DNA from: JAFGBI01 sp964454025 | GTDB taxonomy: Bacteria; Myxococcota_A; Polyangia; Polyangiales; Polyangiaceae | Assembly: GCA_964454025.1 (NCBI GenBank) | Contig: CAYVRP010000003.1 | Span: 1-64,000 of the forward strand | Direction: 5' to 3' | Length of the DNA stretch: 64,000 nucleotides | In this document: piece after piece, positions 1 to 9,265 of the stretch | Position numbering within the stretch: position 1 is the first letter of the stretch | How the letters are laid out: each line of letters opens with the position of its first letter | Translations under genes and position numbers: made by a program | Notes under the pieces: model-generated | Seen by the model: the letters and a program-made list of their open reading frames with translations, nothing else | Told to the model about the DNA's origin: nothing | The model's database searches: none

Positions 1-2
1 GA

Positions 3-689
3 GTGGCCACACCGCGCAGTTGGCACGCGGCGGTCTGGACCGGGACGGAGATGATGGTCTTCGGTGGCCAGGACCCGGAGTATCGCCCGCTCGCTGCACT
101 AGAGGCTTACGACCCCGGCACCGATACCTGGCGGAGCCTGCCCGCGGAGGGGGCGCCCTCGCCACGCCTCTTCCCTCGGGCCTTCTGGACCGGGGAGGCT
201 CTCCTCGTGTGGGGCGGAACGGTGATCAGCGACTCCGAGGGGGTGGTGAGGCTCACCGATGGGGCCGCGTTCGATCTTGGGGTGGGAACGTGGAGCCCGC
301 TCCCTCCCTCGGGGCTTGCCGCAAACTGGTACGAAGGGGTCTGGACCGGGACGGAGATGATCCTGTGGAGTGGGGCGGCGGGGGCGGCCTACAGCCCCAC
401 GACGGCGAGCTGGCGCACTATCTCGACGCGTGACGCTCCACCCTCGGACGGTCCCGCAGTCTGGACAGGCACGCAGATGATCGTCTGGGGCGGGACCGAC
501 ACCCCCGGCGGAGCCTACGATCCACTGACGGACCGCTGGGTCACCCTCACGACACGAGGAGAGCCGGCGCTCCGGAGGGACCATCAGGTCCACTGGATCG
601 GGTACGGCATGCTCGTCTTCGGGGGCCTCAATCCGTTCATGGAGTTCACGACCGTCGCCGCCCCCCCGGATTGCATCTTCACGTTTTAA
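3..689 (+). CDS. Kelch-repeat protein, 5'-truncated by the window edge
   Basis: About 228 residues are visible and the frame is still open at the window edge, so the N-terminus is missing. The sequence is a series of roughly 50-residue beta-propeller blades, each with an aromatic-Thr-Gly-x-x-Met-hydrophobic-hydrophobic-x-Gly-Gly core (for example VWTGTEMMVFGG, FWTGEALLVWGG, VWTGTQMIVWGG, HWIGYGMLVFGG). At least five such blades can be read. This is the kelch/galactose-oxidase central-domain pattern. Such proteins in myxobacteria are usually exported and bind partners or carbohydrates; no catalytic residues can be assigned here. The gene ends about 140 bp before the convergent gene on the opposite strand. 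Family assignment is firm, function is not. Confidence 0.8.
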   Translation: MATPRSWHAAVWTGTEMMVFGGQDPEYRPLAALEAYDPGTDTWRSLPAEGAPSPRLFPRAFWTGEALLVWGGTVISDSEGVVRLTDGAAFDLGVGTWSPLPPSGLAANWYEGVWTGTEMILWSGAAGAAYSPTTASWRTISTRDAPPSDGPAVWTGTQMIVWGGTDTPGGAYDPLTDRWVTLTTRGEPALRRDHQVHWIGYGMLVFGGLNPFMEFTTVAAPPDCIFTF

Positions 690-828
690 CGGGGGAGCGG
701 GACCGTTGCGGCGTGCGCCGTGTGCGCAGCGGCCCGCCGCGCCGGGCGATCTCCGCCTCGACCACGGCGCGTGAGCAAAGCGAGCGGGTCCCCCCGCGAG
801 GCGCGTCGTCGGAGGTCACCGCTCCGGG

Positions 829-1980
829 TCAACGCCCGGCGGATTTCCCGGCTCCCAGGCTCAGGGCGATTCGGGGCTGGAGCTGCCACGGCCTGAGGAC
901 CGGGCGGAGCTCCCCGGCGATCTCGTAGCCGATCTCAGGCACCCGCGGCACGACCTCGAAGCCGACGGCGAGCGCCAGCTCGGTGGCCCCGACGAGGCGG
1001 ACCCCGACCCTGGACTCGGGTCCGAACAGGGGCGACACGATCGTGCGCGCCCCGGTCGGATCCATTCCCTCGGCGCCCGGCTCCGTGGTCCGCCGGTAGG
1101 CGACGACCCCGAGCCGCAGCCCCGGCTCCCAGGCGAGGCGCCCGGTCGCGCGGATCCGGACGCCGCCGCGCAGCGCGAGCGAGGGGCGCAGCAGCCGGAT
1201 CGTCGCCAGCTCGTCCGTGGCCCGGACCGGCAGCGTTGGCGTAACGGAGAGCTCGAACCCGGCGCGCGCGCTCTCCACGCCGAGCCCGAGCTCGGGCCCC
1301 TGATGGCCGAACGGCGCGACGCCGTCGAGGCTCGTGGCCCAGCCGAGCGCGGCGTGCAAGGTGGGCGCGCGGGCTGCGGCCGGCGCGGGCCGCGCCGGCG
1401 CGGTCGCCGTCGCTACCGGCGGGGCCTCGGCGTTCGGCTCACGGACGACGGGCTCCCCGATCGGGGCGCCCTCCGCCAGCGCGCGCAGCGCCTCGCGGAG
1501 CACCAGCGCCGCGGTCTCGAGCGTCGCGGAGCTGACGTCGCCGTCGGAGACCGGGCGTCCATCCCCGAGCTCGCGCACGAGCAAGCGGTGTCCCTCAGTG
1601 GCCACCAGGTGGAGCGTGAGGCGATCGGCGCCCGGCCGGGGCCGCGTGCACCAGGCGACTCCGGCGGCCCCGGTTTCGCGAGCGATGCGCTCCGCCTCCG
1701 CCACGGCGATCGTCTCGGAGGGCGGCAGCGACGCGCGCGGCACGATCTGGAGCGACACCGGCAGATCGCTCGTCTGCCCGGCGACCCGCTCGGCGAAGCC
1801 CGCGTCGGCGACGGCGTCGAGCCAGAGCACGACCCGGACCGTCGCCACCGGCTCGGTCGCGGGCGCCTTCGCGGCGGCCTCGCCGGCAGGGGCACCCGGC
1901 TCGGCCAGGGCTGCCCCATCCCCGCCCCAGACCACCCACCCCAGAAGCAGCGCTAAGGAGAGGGGTCGGTGGCGATCCAT
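829..1980 (-). CDS. Exported protein with C-terminal beta-rich domain, unknown function
   Basis: This 383-residue protein starts at an ATG (MDRHRPLSL) followed by a hydrophobic stretch and an Ala-Leu-Ala-Glu signal-peptidase-I-like site near residue 27. Residues 40-190 form a compact alpha/beta-looking domain. An Ala/Pro/Thr-rich linker (about 195-225) follows. The remainder alternates hydrophobic and polar residues with many Arg and Gly, as in outer-membrane or periplasmic beta-sheet proteins. I do not recognise the family. Similar layouts (a poorly conserved N-terminal domain, an Ala-rich linker and a beta-barrel-like C-terminus) are common among myxobacterial envelope proteins. The open frame extends far upstream antisense to the Gly-rich coding region of the next gene; that extension is an artefact of base composition. 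It is divergent from the GH26-like gene, about 150 bp away. Confidence 0.7.
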   Translation of the reverse strand: MDRHRPLSLALLLGWVVWGGDGAALAEPGAPAGEAAAKAPATEPVATVRVVLWLDAVADAGFAERVAGQTSDLPVSLQIVPRASLPPSETIAVAEAERIARETGAAGVAWCTRPRPGADRLTLHLVATEGHRLLVRELGDGRPVSDGDVSSATLETAALVLREALRALAEGAPIGEPVVREPNAEAPPVATATAPARPAPAAARAPTLHAALGWATSLDGVAPFGHQGPELGLGVESARAGFELSVTPTLPVRATDELATIRLLRPSLALRGGVRIRATGRLAWEPGLRLGVVAYRRTTEPGAEGMDPTGARTIVSPLFGPESRVGVRLVGATELALAVGFEVVPRVPEIGYEIAGELRPVLRPWQLQPRIALSLGAGKSAGR

Positions 1981-2129
1981 GATCCCGTTCCAGCGTACCC
2001 CAGCCTGCCCCTCCCCGGGGCGCGGGTGCTCCGTTGGGCGCGGCACCGGCGCCACCGCTCGGTGAGAATCCTTCACCCGATCCGACCCGGTCCGCTCTCT
2101 ATCGGTGCAAGCTGGAGAGGATGGGGCGC

Positions 2130-3533
2130 ATGGGTGGCAGGCGGCTCGGTGGCGGCAGGTTGGCGGTCCTGGGGGCCGCGGTGCTCGGGCTCGGGGTGGC
2201 CTGCGGCGAGCCTGAGGACTCCGAGGACGGAGCGACGGCTGCTGAAGCGACTGGCGGCGCGACGGGCGGCAGCGCGACGGGCGGCAGCGCGACGGGTGGC
2301 CGCGCGACGGGTGGAGCAAACCTCGCGGGTGCGGCGACCGGCGGCCTGGCAACCGGCGGTGCCCACTCCGGCGGCGGACCGAGCACGGACGGCGGCGGCG
2401 CGGCGACCGGCGGTGCCGGCCCCGGTGGCAGACCGAGCACGGGCGGCGGTGGCGCGGCGACCGGCGGTGCGGACACGGGGGGCGTCGAGTCGACGGGCGG
2501 GAGCGAGACGGGCGGGGGCGCGGGCACCTCGCTGAGCGGCGGCGCGGCGACGGGGGGCGTCGAGTCGACGGGCGGCGGCGCCGCGGGCGGGAGCGAGACG
2601 GGCGGCAGCGAGACGGGCGGCCGGGAGACGGGCGGCAGCGAGATGGGGGGTGAACCGGGCGGCGGCGCCGCGGGCTCACCGAGCGGAGGCTCGGACATCC
2701 TCGAACCCGAACGCGGGGCCCTGCTCGGGCTCTACTACGGGGACGAGAGCATCGACGCCACCAGCGCCAAGCTCGGGCGCCCCTTGCCGCTGCACCTGAC
2801 CTACTACGACTTCGACGACGACTGGACGCGGGGACCGACCCGCGACGATCTCGACGCCGGGCGGATCCCGTTCGTGAACTGGGAGGTGTTCAGCGCGTCC
2901 CTCGCGGACATCGTCGCCGGCGACTACGACGCGATGCTCGCCACCCGCGCCGCCGACGCGCGCGATCTCGGCGCGAAGTTCTTCGTCGACTTCGGCGCCG
3001 AGATGAACGGCGACTGGTCGCCCTGGGGCGGCGCCCAGAACGGCGGCAGCGCGGACCTGTACCTCGCCGCCTACCGCCACGTGCACGACGCCATGGTCGA
3101 GGGCGGGGCCACCAACCTCGTCTGGGCCTGGTGTCCCAACGTCACCGACGAGCCGCGCGAGGCGTGGAACGCGGCCCTGAACTACTACCCCGGCGACGAC
3201 TACGTCGACTGGACCTGCGTCGACGGCTACAACTGGGGCACGACGAACGGCGGCGGGTGGCAGTCGTTCGTGGAGGTCTTCGAGGACATCTACCCGCTGC
3301 TCGCCGGCAAGGGCAAGCCGATCGTGATCGGCGAGATGGCGTCGACCGAGCTCGGCGGGGACAAGGGCGCCTGGATCGACGGCATCGTCCCCGCCCTGCA
3401 GGGCGAGTTCCCCCTCATCAAGGCCCTGCTCTGGTTCGACGTGGACAAGGAGACGGACTGGCGCATCAGCTCCTCCTCCGCCTCCGAGGCCGCGTTCGTG
3501 AGGATGGCGAACGATCCGTACTTCAACCCGTGA
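2130..3533 (+). CDS. GH26-like endo-mannanase-type lipoprotein
   Basis: This 467-residue lipoprotein has a lipobox Leu-Gly-Val-Ala-Cys with Cys25. A roughly 170-residue low-complexity tether of Thr-Gly-Gly repeats follows, and then a glycoside hydrolase TIM-barrel domain. The barrel shows the GH26 pattern of an acid/base glutamate in FGAEMNGDW (Glu291) and a nucleophile-like glutamate in IVIGEMAST (Glu402), with a Trp-rich segment (WAWCPN) between them. GH26 enzymes hydrolyse beta-1,4-mannan or related beta-glucans. The substrate here is not predictable from sequence alone. The lipobox implies anchoring in the outer membrane, with the tether projecting the catalytic domain. An SD-like GGAGAGG at 2114-2120 suits the ATG at 2130 better than the ATG at 2121. 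The FG-GAP lipoprotein follows on the same strand. Confidence 0.8.
   Translation: MGGRRLGGGRLAVLGAAVLGLGVACGEPEDSEDGATAAEATGGATGGSATGGSATGGRATGGANLAGAATGGLATGGAHSGGGPSTDGGGAATGGAGPGGRPSTGGGGAATGGADTGGVESTGGSETGGGAGTSLSGGAATGGVESTGGGAAGGSETGGSETGGRETGGSEMGGEPGGGAAGSPSGGSDILEPERGALLGLYYGDESIDATSAKLGRPLPLHLTYYDFDDDWTRGPTRDDLDAGRIPFVNWEVFSASLADIVAGDYDAMLATRAADARDLGAKFFVDFGAEMNGDWSPWGGAQNGGSADLYLAAYRHVHDAMVEGGATNLVWAWCPNVTDEPREAWNAALNYYPGDDYVDWTCVDGYNWGTTNGGGWQSFVEVFEDIYPLLAGKGKPIVIGEMASTELGGDKGAWIDGIVPALQGEFPLIKALLWFDVDKETDWRISSSSASEAAFVRMANDPYFNP
2240..2690 (+). repeat. Imperfect tandem repeats encoding a Thr-Gly-Gly-rich tether
   Basis: Short units of the form acgggcggc with variable triplets recur through this stretch, encoding ATGG, STGG and ETGG peptides. 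It forms the flexible linker between the lipid anchor and the GH26-like domain. The same style of linker is found in the lipoproteins at 13279-14169 and 18506-20327 and in the remnants at 14526 and 17133. Confidence 0.85.
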
Positions 3534-3649
3534 ACCGGGCGCGGCTGGCCCCGTCCGGACGGGCGCCGATCGGCGCGGGCGCGCTCGTCCTCGAGGTCGA
3601 GCGGGGGACGAGGCGCCACCCGCTCGCGCGCCTGGTACGCTGGGCGCCG

Positions 3650-5392
3650 ATGTCCGCCTCGACGCACCGCCGGACCCTGCCGACCACGACCAGCCTCGCG
3701 CTGCTCGCCTGCGCGCCCGCCGCGCCCCCGCCCCCGGCGGCCCCGCCCCCCCCGCCCGTCACGCTCGTCGACTCGCCGCTGCTCGTGGAGCCCGAGCCCA
3801 CCGAGGCGCCGGTGGCCGAGGTCCCGGCCGCCGGCGCGGGCGAGTTCGACGTGAGCGGCTTCGTGGCGCCGCGGGCGCCCAGCGGGGAGCGGACCCCGCC
3901 GGTGCAGATCGTGCAGCTCGGCGTGACGCTCCAGCCGAAGTGGCCGGCGCGGGTCGGCAAGACGACGTTCCGGCCCACGATGGCGCTCGCCGGCGACACC
4001 CTCGTCATCGGGACCCACGGCTCCACGCTCGACGGCCTGAACGAGCCGACCGATGGCGTGATCCTGCTCGCAGCGGCGACGGGCCAGCGGCGGCGGCTGA
4101 TCCGGACGCCGGGCAGCGGCGATCTCGACGTCGGCGGGGTCGCCGTCGATGGCGATCGGATCTACTTCTCCGCGGACAACGCGCAGGTGGTCGCCGCCGA
4201 TCTCGAGGGCAAGATCCGCTGGCGCTCGGCGGCCAAGGGCAAGGTGCGGCCGGCGCCCGCGCTCGCGGAGCTCGACGGCGACGGCCAGGTCGACGTCGTC
4301 GTCGGCGACGAGTCGGGCGTGCTGCGCGCGCTCGACGGGCAGACCGGCGCGCCGCTCTGGACTGCGACCACCGGCCCCAACGAGTACGGGGCGCGGGGGT
4401 TCATCGCGGCGGCGGCCATCGCCGATCTCGACGGCGACGGCCAGGACGACGTGGTGGCGGGCGCCCGCGACGGCGTGCTCGCGGCCCGCCGCGGCCGTGA
4501 CGGGTTCGTCCTGTGGCAGGTCGTGCACGACTCCGGGATGCACGCCTCGCCGGTGATCGCGGACTTCGATCACGACGGCCGGCCCGAGGTGCTCGCCGCC
4601 TGGTCCTACGGCGACGTCGCCGTCCACGACGGCGCGAGCGGGCACCTCCGCTGGGGCACGGTCCTGCAGCAGGACGACGGCGGCATCGAGGGCCTGTTCG
4701 GGACCCCCACGCCGCTGTCGGGCCAGCCTGGCGTGCTCGTCGCCCCCACGGCCTGGTGGGGCGAGGGGCAGGACGGCCTGCTCGGGGTCGGGGCGAGCCG
4801 CCTCGCGTTCCGGGCCGTCGAGGGGCGGGTGTCGTCCTCGGCGGTGGTCACCGATCTCGGCGACGACGGGACCCTCGAGGCCATCGCCGGCACCGAGCGC
4901 GGCGACCTCGTGGCCCTGCGCGCCGACGGCGGGTACGCCCGCCTCGCCCAGCTCCGGGGCGGGATCGAGGCCCCCGCCCTGCTCGCCGACGTCGACGGGG
5001 ACGGCACCTTCGAGCTCCTGGTCGCCTCCAACGACGGCCTGCTCACCTGCTTCACCACCGGCTCCCGCGCCCGCCCCGCCATCCCGCGCTTCCGCGGCGA
5101 GAGCGCCCACAACCGCGGCGACCTCGGCCGAGTCTCGCTCGGCTGGAGCGCGGCGGCGGCGCGCGGTCAGGGCTCGGCGCGCGCCGCGGGCGGCGTCCGC
5201 CTCGACTACCTGAACTGCTGCAGCGCGCTCCAGGTCGCGGCCGCGAGCGCGCCCGCGCCCGAGAACCGGGCCCTGCTCGAGGCCGCAGCGCGGTGCCTCT
5301 CGTTCGCCGCGGCCGCCAAGCCGCGCGAGGCGGCGCTCGGCGAGATCACGGGGGCGCTGCCCGGCGCGATCGCACCGGACGCGTGCCGCTAG
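3650..5392 (+). CDS. FG-GAP/VCBS-type beta-propeller lipoprotein
   Basis: This 580-residue protein has a short signal sequence ending in Leu-Leu-Ala-Cys (Cys21), a Pro/Ala-rich linker, and then a beta-propeller built from FG-GAP-like blades. Repeated acidic loops such as LDGDGQVDVVVG, LDGDGQDDVVAG, DFDHDGRPEVLA and DVDGDGTFELLV resemble Ca2+-binding DxDxDG turns. PQQ-like segments (YFSADNAQVVAADLEGKIRWRS) suggest the same propeller fold. The last 80 residues contain two Cys in LDYLNCCSALQ and one near the C-terminus. It is probably a surface or periplasmic binding protein rather than an enzyme. Upstream sequence open in this frame is antisense-compositional; the ATG at 3650 precedes the first plausible signal peptide. 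A TACGCT hexamer lies 8 bases before the ATG and no Shine-Dalgarno is visible. Confidence 0.75.
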   Translation: MSASTHRRTLPTTTSLALLACAPAAPPPPAAPPPPPVTLVDSPLLVEPEPTEAPVAEVPAAGAGEFDVSGFVAPRAPSGERTPPVQIVQLGVTLQPKWPARVGKTTFRPTMALAGDTLVIGTHGSTLDGLNEPTDGVILLAAATGQRRRLIRTPGSGDLDVGGVAVDGDRIYFSADNAQVVAADLEGKIRWRSAAKGKVRPAPALAELDGDGQVDVVVGDESGVLRALDGQTGAPLWTATTGPNEYGARGFIAAAAIADLDGDGQDDVVAGARDGVLAARRGRDGFVLWQVVHDSGMHASPVIADFDHDGRPEVLAAWSYGDVAVHDGASGHLRWGTVLQQDDGGIEGLFGTPTPLSGQPGVLVAPTAWWGEGQDGLLGVGASRLAFRAVEGRVSSSAVVTDLGDDGTLEAIAGTERGDLVALRADGGYARLAQLRGGIEAPALLADVDGDGTFELLVASNDGLLTCFTTGSRARPAIPRFRGESAHNRGDLGRVSLGWSAAAARGQGSARAAGGVRLDYLNCCSALQVAAASAPAPENRALLEAAARCLSFAAAAKPREAALGEITGALPGAIAPDACR

Positions 5393-5451
5393 CTCCGCCG
5401 GCAGCGCCCTGCGCCTGGCCTCGGTTCGGGCCATCGGGTAGCCTGCGCCCG

Positions 5452-6027
5452 GTGGCCCCGCCGAGGTACGCACCGCCGCGATGCGCCGCTGTCGCGGCGA
5501 CGCGGCTCGGGGCGCTCGGTGCGGCGGCGCTCGCGCTCGGCTGCGGGGGGCGGACCCTCGCGGAGCCCGGGCCCGTGCACGAGGGCAAGGGCCAGTACGA
5601 GCTGTGGATCGAGGGCGTGAGCGACGACTGCACGCCGCCGCTCGTCACCGGCACGGTGGGCCCGGTGCTGGTCTGGGTCGCGACCGGGCGCGGCGAGGAC
5701 GGGACCGAGCGCGGGGCCAACGTCCCCATCTTCGACGTGACCCTGGCGCCGATCTCGGCTGCGTCTCGCGCGGACGTGTCGCTCGACGACCCGATCGAGT
5801 ACGAGGTGCCCGCCTCGAGCGGCTGCCCCGGCGCGCGGCTGCGCACGCGGATGACCCCGCGCTTCGCCAACGGCGAGCGCATCGACCTCGAGATCGAGCG
5901 CATCCTCACCGACGCCGCCGACTGCGACGACCCGCTCGCGCCCCAGGGCGCCTGCACCTCGCGCCGGATCTTCCACTTTCGCTGGCTCCGCGCCTGCCGC
6001 GGCGAGGGCGGGACGTCGGACTGCTGA
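5452..6027 (+). CDS. Small lipoprotein, unknown function
   Basis: A 191-residue protein starts at GTG and has a signal segment ending Leu-Ala-Leu-Gly-Cys (Cys31). The mature part is predominantly beta, with four or more cysteines that could pair (for example DDCTPP, SGCPGA, ADCDDP, GACTSRR, RACRG). It ends in Ser-Asp-Cys. I do not recognise the family. A TAGCCT hexamer lies 7 bases upstream of the GTG and there is no clear ribosome binding site, as for the preceding gene. It lies 59 bp downstream of the FG-GAP protein on the same strand. Confidence 0.6.
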   Translation: MAPPRYAPPRCAAVAATRLGALGAAALALGCGGRTLAEPGPVHEGKGQYELWIEGVSDDCTPPLVTGTVGPVLVWVATGRGEDGTERGANVPIFDVTLAPISAASRADVSLDDPIEYEVPASSGCPGARLRTRMTPRFANGERIDLEIERILTDAADCDDPLAPQGACTSRRIFHFRWLRACRGEGGTSDC

Positions 6028-6156
6028 GGCGGGGCCGAGGCGTTCCTGCGCCCCAGCTCGCCGCGCCCAACGTGCGCATCCCGGCGCCAGAGTCCTGGGT
6101 CGCCGCCAAGGGGACCAGCAGCCCTTCGTGAAGGGGAGCGGCCCCGTGCAGGCGGT

Positions 6157-6355
6157 CTAGGCGCAGTCCTGGGACTCGTCCGGCCCGTGGTGAGTTCCCG
6201 CACGGCAATCGTGCGGCTCCACGCCGAGCAGGGGATCCGGGACCGGGATCGCCGTCACCGGGGCGTGCAGGGCACTCCCGATGAGCGCGGCGACGAGGTA
6301 GGCACTCGCGCGCAGCGCGCCGTCGAGCGGGAGCAGGCCGGGCCGCGCGGCATCC
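6157..6355 (-). other. Open coding-like extension downstream of a frameshifted gene
   Basis: Beyond the stop at 6356-6358 a second minus-strand frame reads on to a TAG at 6157-6159. Its product contains a plausible membrane segment (LRASAYLVAALIGSALHAP) and a Cys-containing tail. Removing one C from the C-run just before the stop would join it to the broken gene at 6356-6918. It may be the true C-terminus of that gene; evidence is limited to reading-frame quality. Confidence 0.3.
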
Positions 6356-6918
6356 TCACCGCCCCTCGACGCGGCGGGGGCCCGGCACGCGGCCCAGCAC
6401 CGACCAGTCGACGACGAGTGCGGTCAGCGCACCGCCGATGGCGCCGACCGCCGCCGCGGGGAGCCGCCCGTCCTCGTCGCGCGCCAAGCCCACGGTGAGC
6501 CCGGCTCCCGCCGCCACGGCGCCCACCCGGAGCAGATCGCTCTCCAGGACTCGCCGCGGCTGCCGGTGCAGGGCGTGGAGCGTCGGCCCGGCGGTGAGAT
6601 GCCCGGCGATCGAGAGCACGGCCGGGAGCACGAGGTACTCGGCGTCACCCGGGGGCGCGGGATCGACCACGGCCACCCCATCGTCACCAGATCGGCGGCG
6701 AGGATCTGCGCCCCGTAGTGGGCTGGTGGCGGCTGACCCCGGGCCTCGGCCGGGATCTGGTTCGGGGTGGGGACCGGCTCGACCGGCTCCAGCGCCGTGC
6801 GCACGGTCGCTCGCCAATGCTCGCGCACCGGGTCGGGCTCTGCGCGCGCGAGCCGCGCGAGGCACAGGCCGGCCAGGACCCCCGCCAGCACCCATCCCAG
6901 ACCGATCCCGCGCGCCAC
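6356..6918 (-). pseudogene. Small membrane protein gene, frameshifted
   Basis: The gene starts at GTG 6918 with a signal peptide (GLGWVLAGVLAGLCLARLARA) and reads cleanly to GAQILAADLVTMG. At the C-run 6676-6679 the frame breaks. The neighbouring frame then continues as VAVVDPAPPGDAEYLVLPAV and several Gly/Ala-rich membrane segments, ending at 6356. Adding one base to the four-base run restores a single continuous product of about 190 residues. The GAQxLxAD opening, followed by small hydrophobic helices, resembles a family of uncharacterised myxobacterial membrane proteins. Whether the lost base is real or a sequencing error cannot be told from the sequence. Function is unknown. Confidence 0.55.
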
Positions 6919-6990
6919 CGCGCGGTACGGAGCAAGCGCCGTGCCCGGCGCTGTGGAGCGCGGGGGTCCGAGCCCGGCCGGCGCCGGCGC

Positions 6991-8646
6991 TCATGGCGCT
7001 CGCGCCGCGTCGCGGCGCTGTCGATTCTCGATCTTGCGCGCGAGCTGGCAGCCTGCTTGCACGCCGAGGGAGCAGGCGCGCCGCGCGTCGGCCAGCGCCG
7101 GGGAGAGGCCGGCGCGCAGGTGGGTGTGGGTCCCCGCGCGCTCCAGGAAGGCTCGGCCGTCCTGCGGGTGACGCGCGAGGTACTGCGTCCACTGCTCGAT
7201 GATCTCCGCGAAGCGGCCCCGCTCGGCGAGCACCTGGTCGAGCGCGCGATACGCCTCGAAGGAGTCCTCCTGCGCGGCGCGGGCGCGGGCGGCCTCCACC
7301 TGCTCCGGGGCGCGCCCGGGCGGGTTGGCCGCCAGGAGCGCGCGGGCCTTCAGGGCGCGCTCGCACTTCGGATCGACGGCGAGCGCGCGCTCGATCCATT
7401 GCTCGGCCTCGAGCGGGCGCCCCTCGCCCAGCAGCTCCTCGCCGCGGAACGAGATCACCTCCGCCATCCAGGGCTGGTGCCGGCGGTTCTTCGCGGGCCC
7501 GAGCTCGACCGCGCGCACCAGATCGCGAGCGGCCTCCTCGCGCCGACCGAGCTCGTAGCGGAGGGAGCCCCTCGCGTAGTGGAGCCGGGCGTTCAGCGGC
7601 CAGAGCTCGAGCGCGCGATCGAGATCCGCGAGCGCCCCGGCGCGATCCCCGGCATCGCGGCGCAGCTCCGCGCGCGCGAAGAGGAAGTCCCCGCTCTCGC
7701 CGTGGGTGAGCGCCCGCTCGATGGCGGCGAGGGCCCCGGCCGGGTCCTTGGCCGCGATCGCGTCGTAGTGGTGCATGAGCTCGACGTCGCCGGGCAACCA
7801 GGCGAAGCGCCGGTTCTGGGCGAGGTCGCGGAGGCCGGAGGCGGCGATCTCCTGCATCTGGGCCTCGCTCCCGCCCCACCGCGGCGAGACGCGCCAGATC
7901 ATGCACCGCCGGACCTCGTAGGATCGCGGCAGCGCGGCGAGGGCGCGCCGGTACACCTCGGAGGTGTCTCCGACGTGGTCGCCGATCACCTCGAGGTGGG
8001 CCCCGTACGCCCGCGGGTTGCGGGCGAGCGCCCGGTCGCAGAGCCCCTGCACGCGTTCGCGGTGGCGATCCCAGGCGGCGAGGTGCTCGCGCGAGGTGTC
8101 GCGGAGCCACTCCCCGCCTCTCGCCTGCCAGGCGAGCGCGCCCTCGTAGGCGCAGCGGGCCGCGTGCGGCGCGAACGACTCCCGGTGGGCGGCGACCCAG
8201 GCGTCGAGCGGCACCTCCAGCGCCGGGTCGGGGTAGGCGAAGGCGCCGACGGCGCCGAGGGCCCAGTTCTCGCGCGTCGGGTCCTGCTCCGCGTCGGCCT
8301 GCAGCCGCTCCACGATCACCGTGAGCTCCGCGAAGCGCCGGGCGTGGAGCAGCGCGCGGAGCGGGAGCGGGTCGACCGCGCGGTAGGGGTAGCCCGTCGC
8401 GTCTTCACCCGCCTTGCCCACGAAGGAGAGCCCCTCGCCGGCTCGGGGCGCCGGCGCGAGCAGCACGGTCCGGTGGGAGCCGAAGGCGGACGGCAGCACC
8501 CGGCGCGCCGGAGCGGCGCGACCGCCGAGCACCGAGCGCGCAGGTCCGGCGAGGGCCCGCCACGCGATGACCGTCGCCGTCCCCGCGAGCGCGATCAGCA
8601 GCACCCCCGCCGAAACCACGAGCACCCACGCCGTCCCCCGCCGCAT
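6991..8646 (-). CDS. Membrane-anchored TPR-repeat protein
   Basis: A 551-residue protein begins MRRGTAWVLVV with one N-terminal transmembrane helix (about residues 6-28). The rest is helical with tetratricopeptide-like repeats. Clear ones lie in the middle, such as AIERALTHGESGDFLFARAE and ALADLDRALELWPLNARLHY, followed by ARDLVRAVELGP and WIERALAVDPKCERALKARA. A Cys pair near the C-terminus (ARRACSLGVQAGCQLA) resembles Sel1-like cysteine placement. TPR domains mediate protein-protein contacts; no enzymatic signature was seen. The ATG at 8646 is preferred over an in-frame codon at 8682 because the helix begins directly after it. The frameshifted membrane gene follows 72 bp downstream on the same strand. 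Confidence 0.7.
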   Translation of the reverse strand: MRRGTAWVLVVSAGVLLIALAGTATVIAWRALAGPARSVLGGRAAPARRVLPSAFGSHRTVLLAPAPRAGEGLSFVGKAGEDATGYPYRAVDPLPLRALLHARRFAELTVIVERLQADAEQDPTRENWALGAVGAFAYPDPALEVPLDAWVAAHRESFAPHAARCAYEGALAWQARGGEWLRDTSREHLAAWDRHRERVQGLCDRALARNPRAYGAHLEVIGDHVGDTSEVYRRALAALPRSYEVRRCMIWRVSPRWGGSEAQMQEIAASGLRDLAQNRRFAWLPGDVELMHHYDAIAAKDPAGALAAIERALTHGESGDFLFARAELRRDAGDRAGALADLDRALELWPLNARLHYARGSLRYELGRREEAARDLVRAVELGPAKNRRHQPWMAEVISFRGEELLGEGRPLEAEQWIERALAVDPKCERALKARALLAANPPGRAPEQVEAARARAAQEDSFEAYRALDQVLAERGRFAEIIEQWTQYLARHPQDGRAFLERAGTHTHLRAGLSPALADARRACSLGVQAGCQLARKIENRQRRDAARAP

Positions 8647-8704
8647 GCGTGAAATGGAATCACGCACCACGGACCCTGGCAACGGGGAGAGGCCGGCGCG
8701 CCCC

Positions 8705-9265
8705 CTACTGCGGGCAATGTTGCCGCGCCACGAAGAGCTGCCAGCAGTAGCTCTCGCAGCTGCCGGCGTAGAACGACGGGTCGATGCCGAAGTCGTGCGC
8801 TGTCCGGTAACGCGAGCAGTACCCCTCGGTGCTCACGCTCTCGCCGTAGTTCACGACGCCGGCGTCGTTCACCTGCACCTCCTGACAGGTCGTCACGGCG
8901 GCGAGCGCCCTCAGCGCCAGGCGGTGCTCCTTCCGGCACCGGGCGCAGGGCCTGAGCGCGGCGGGCAAGTCCGGCAGCGAACGCCCCGAGGTGTACCCCT
9001 CGGCGCCGCCCTCGAGGACGAAGGGGGTCCCGTCAGGGTTCACGTGCGATAGACACCGCGAGCAGCCGGGCTCGGCGGGATCCGCGCAGGAGGCGCTGGC
9101 CGGGGCAGGGCGATCCGATGACGGCGGGGGACCCGGCGGGGAGCACCGTGGCTTGGTGAGCGAGACGCCGACCGCGACTCCGCCGATCATGAGCACGGCC
9201 GCGAGCCACGCGGCGGGTCTCCGCGATGCTCGCGTCGCCGAACGCTGCGGTGCTGGTGACGACAT
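8705..9265 (-). CDS. Membrane-anchored Cys-rich protein, unknown function
   Basis: This protein of 186 residues has a basic N-terminus and one hydrophobic helix (about residues 17-36, AAWLAAVLMIGGVAVGVSL). A Pro/Ser-rich linker follows, then an exported domain with about ten cysteines, including EPGCSRC and RPCARCRKEH, TTCQE, EGYCSRY, GSCESYCW and a Cys near the C-terminus. The CxxC pairs could bind metal or form disulphides outside the cytoplasm. No family was recognised. The ATG at 9265 is preceded by a GAGGGCGAG-like ribosome binding site, which favours it over an upstream in-frame codon. It is divergently oriented from the next gene across about 390 bp. Confidence 0.6.
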   Translation of the reverse strand: MSSPAPQRSATRASRRPAAWLAAVLMIGGVAVGVSLTKPRCSPPGPPPSSDRPAPASASCADPAEPGCSRCLSHVNPDGTPFVLEGGAEGYTSGRSLPDLPAALRPCARCRKEHRLALRALAAVTTCQEVQVNDAGVVNYGESVSTEGYCSRYRTAHDFGIDPSFYAGSCESYCWQLFVARQHCPQ

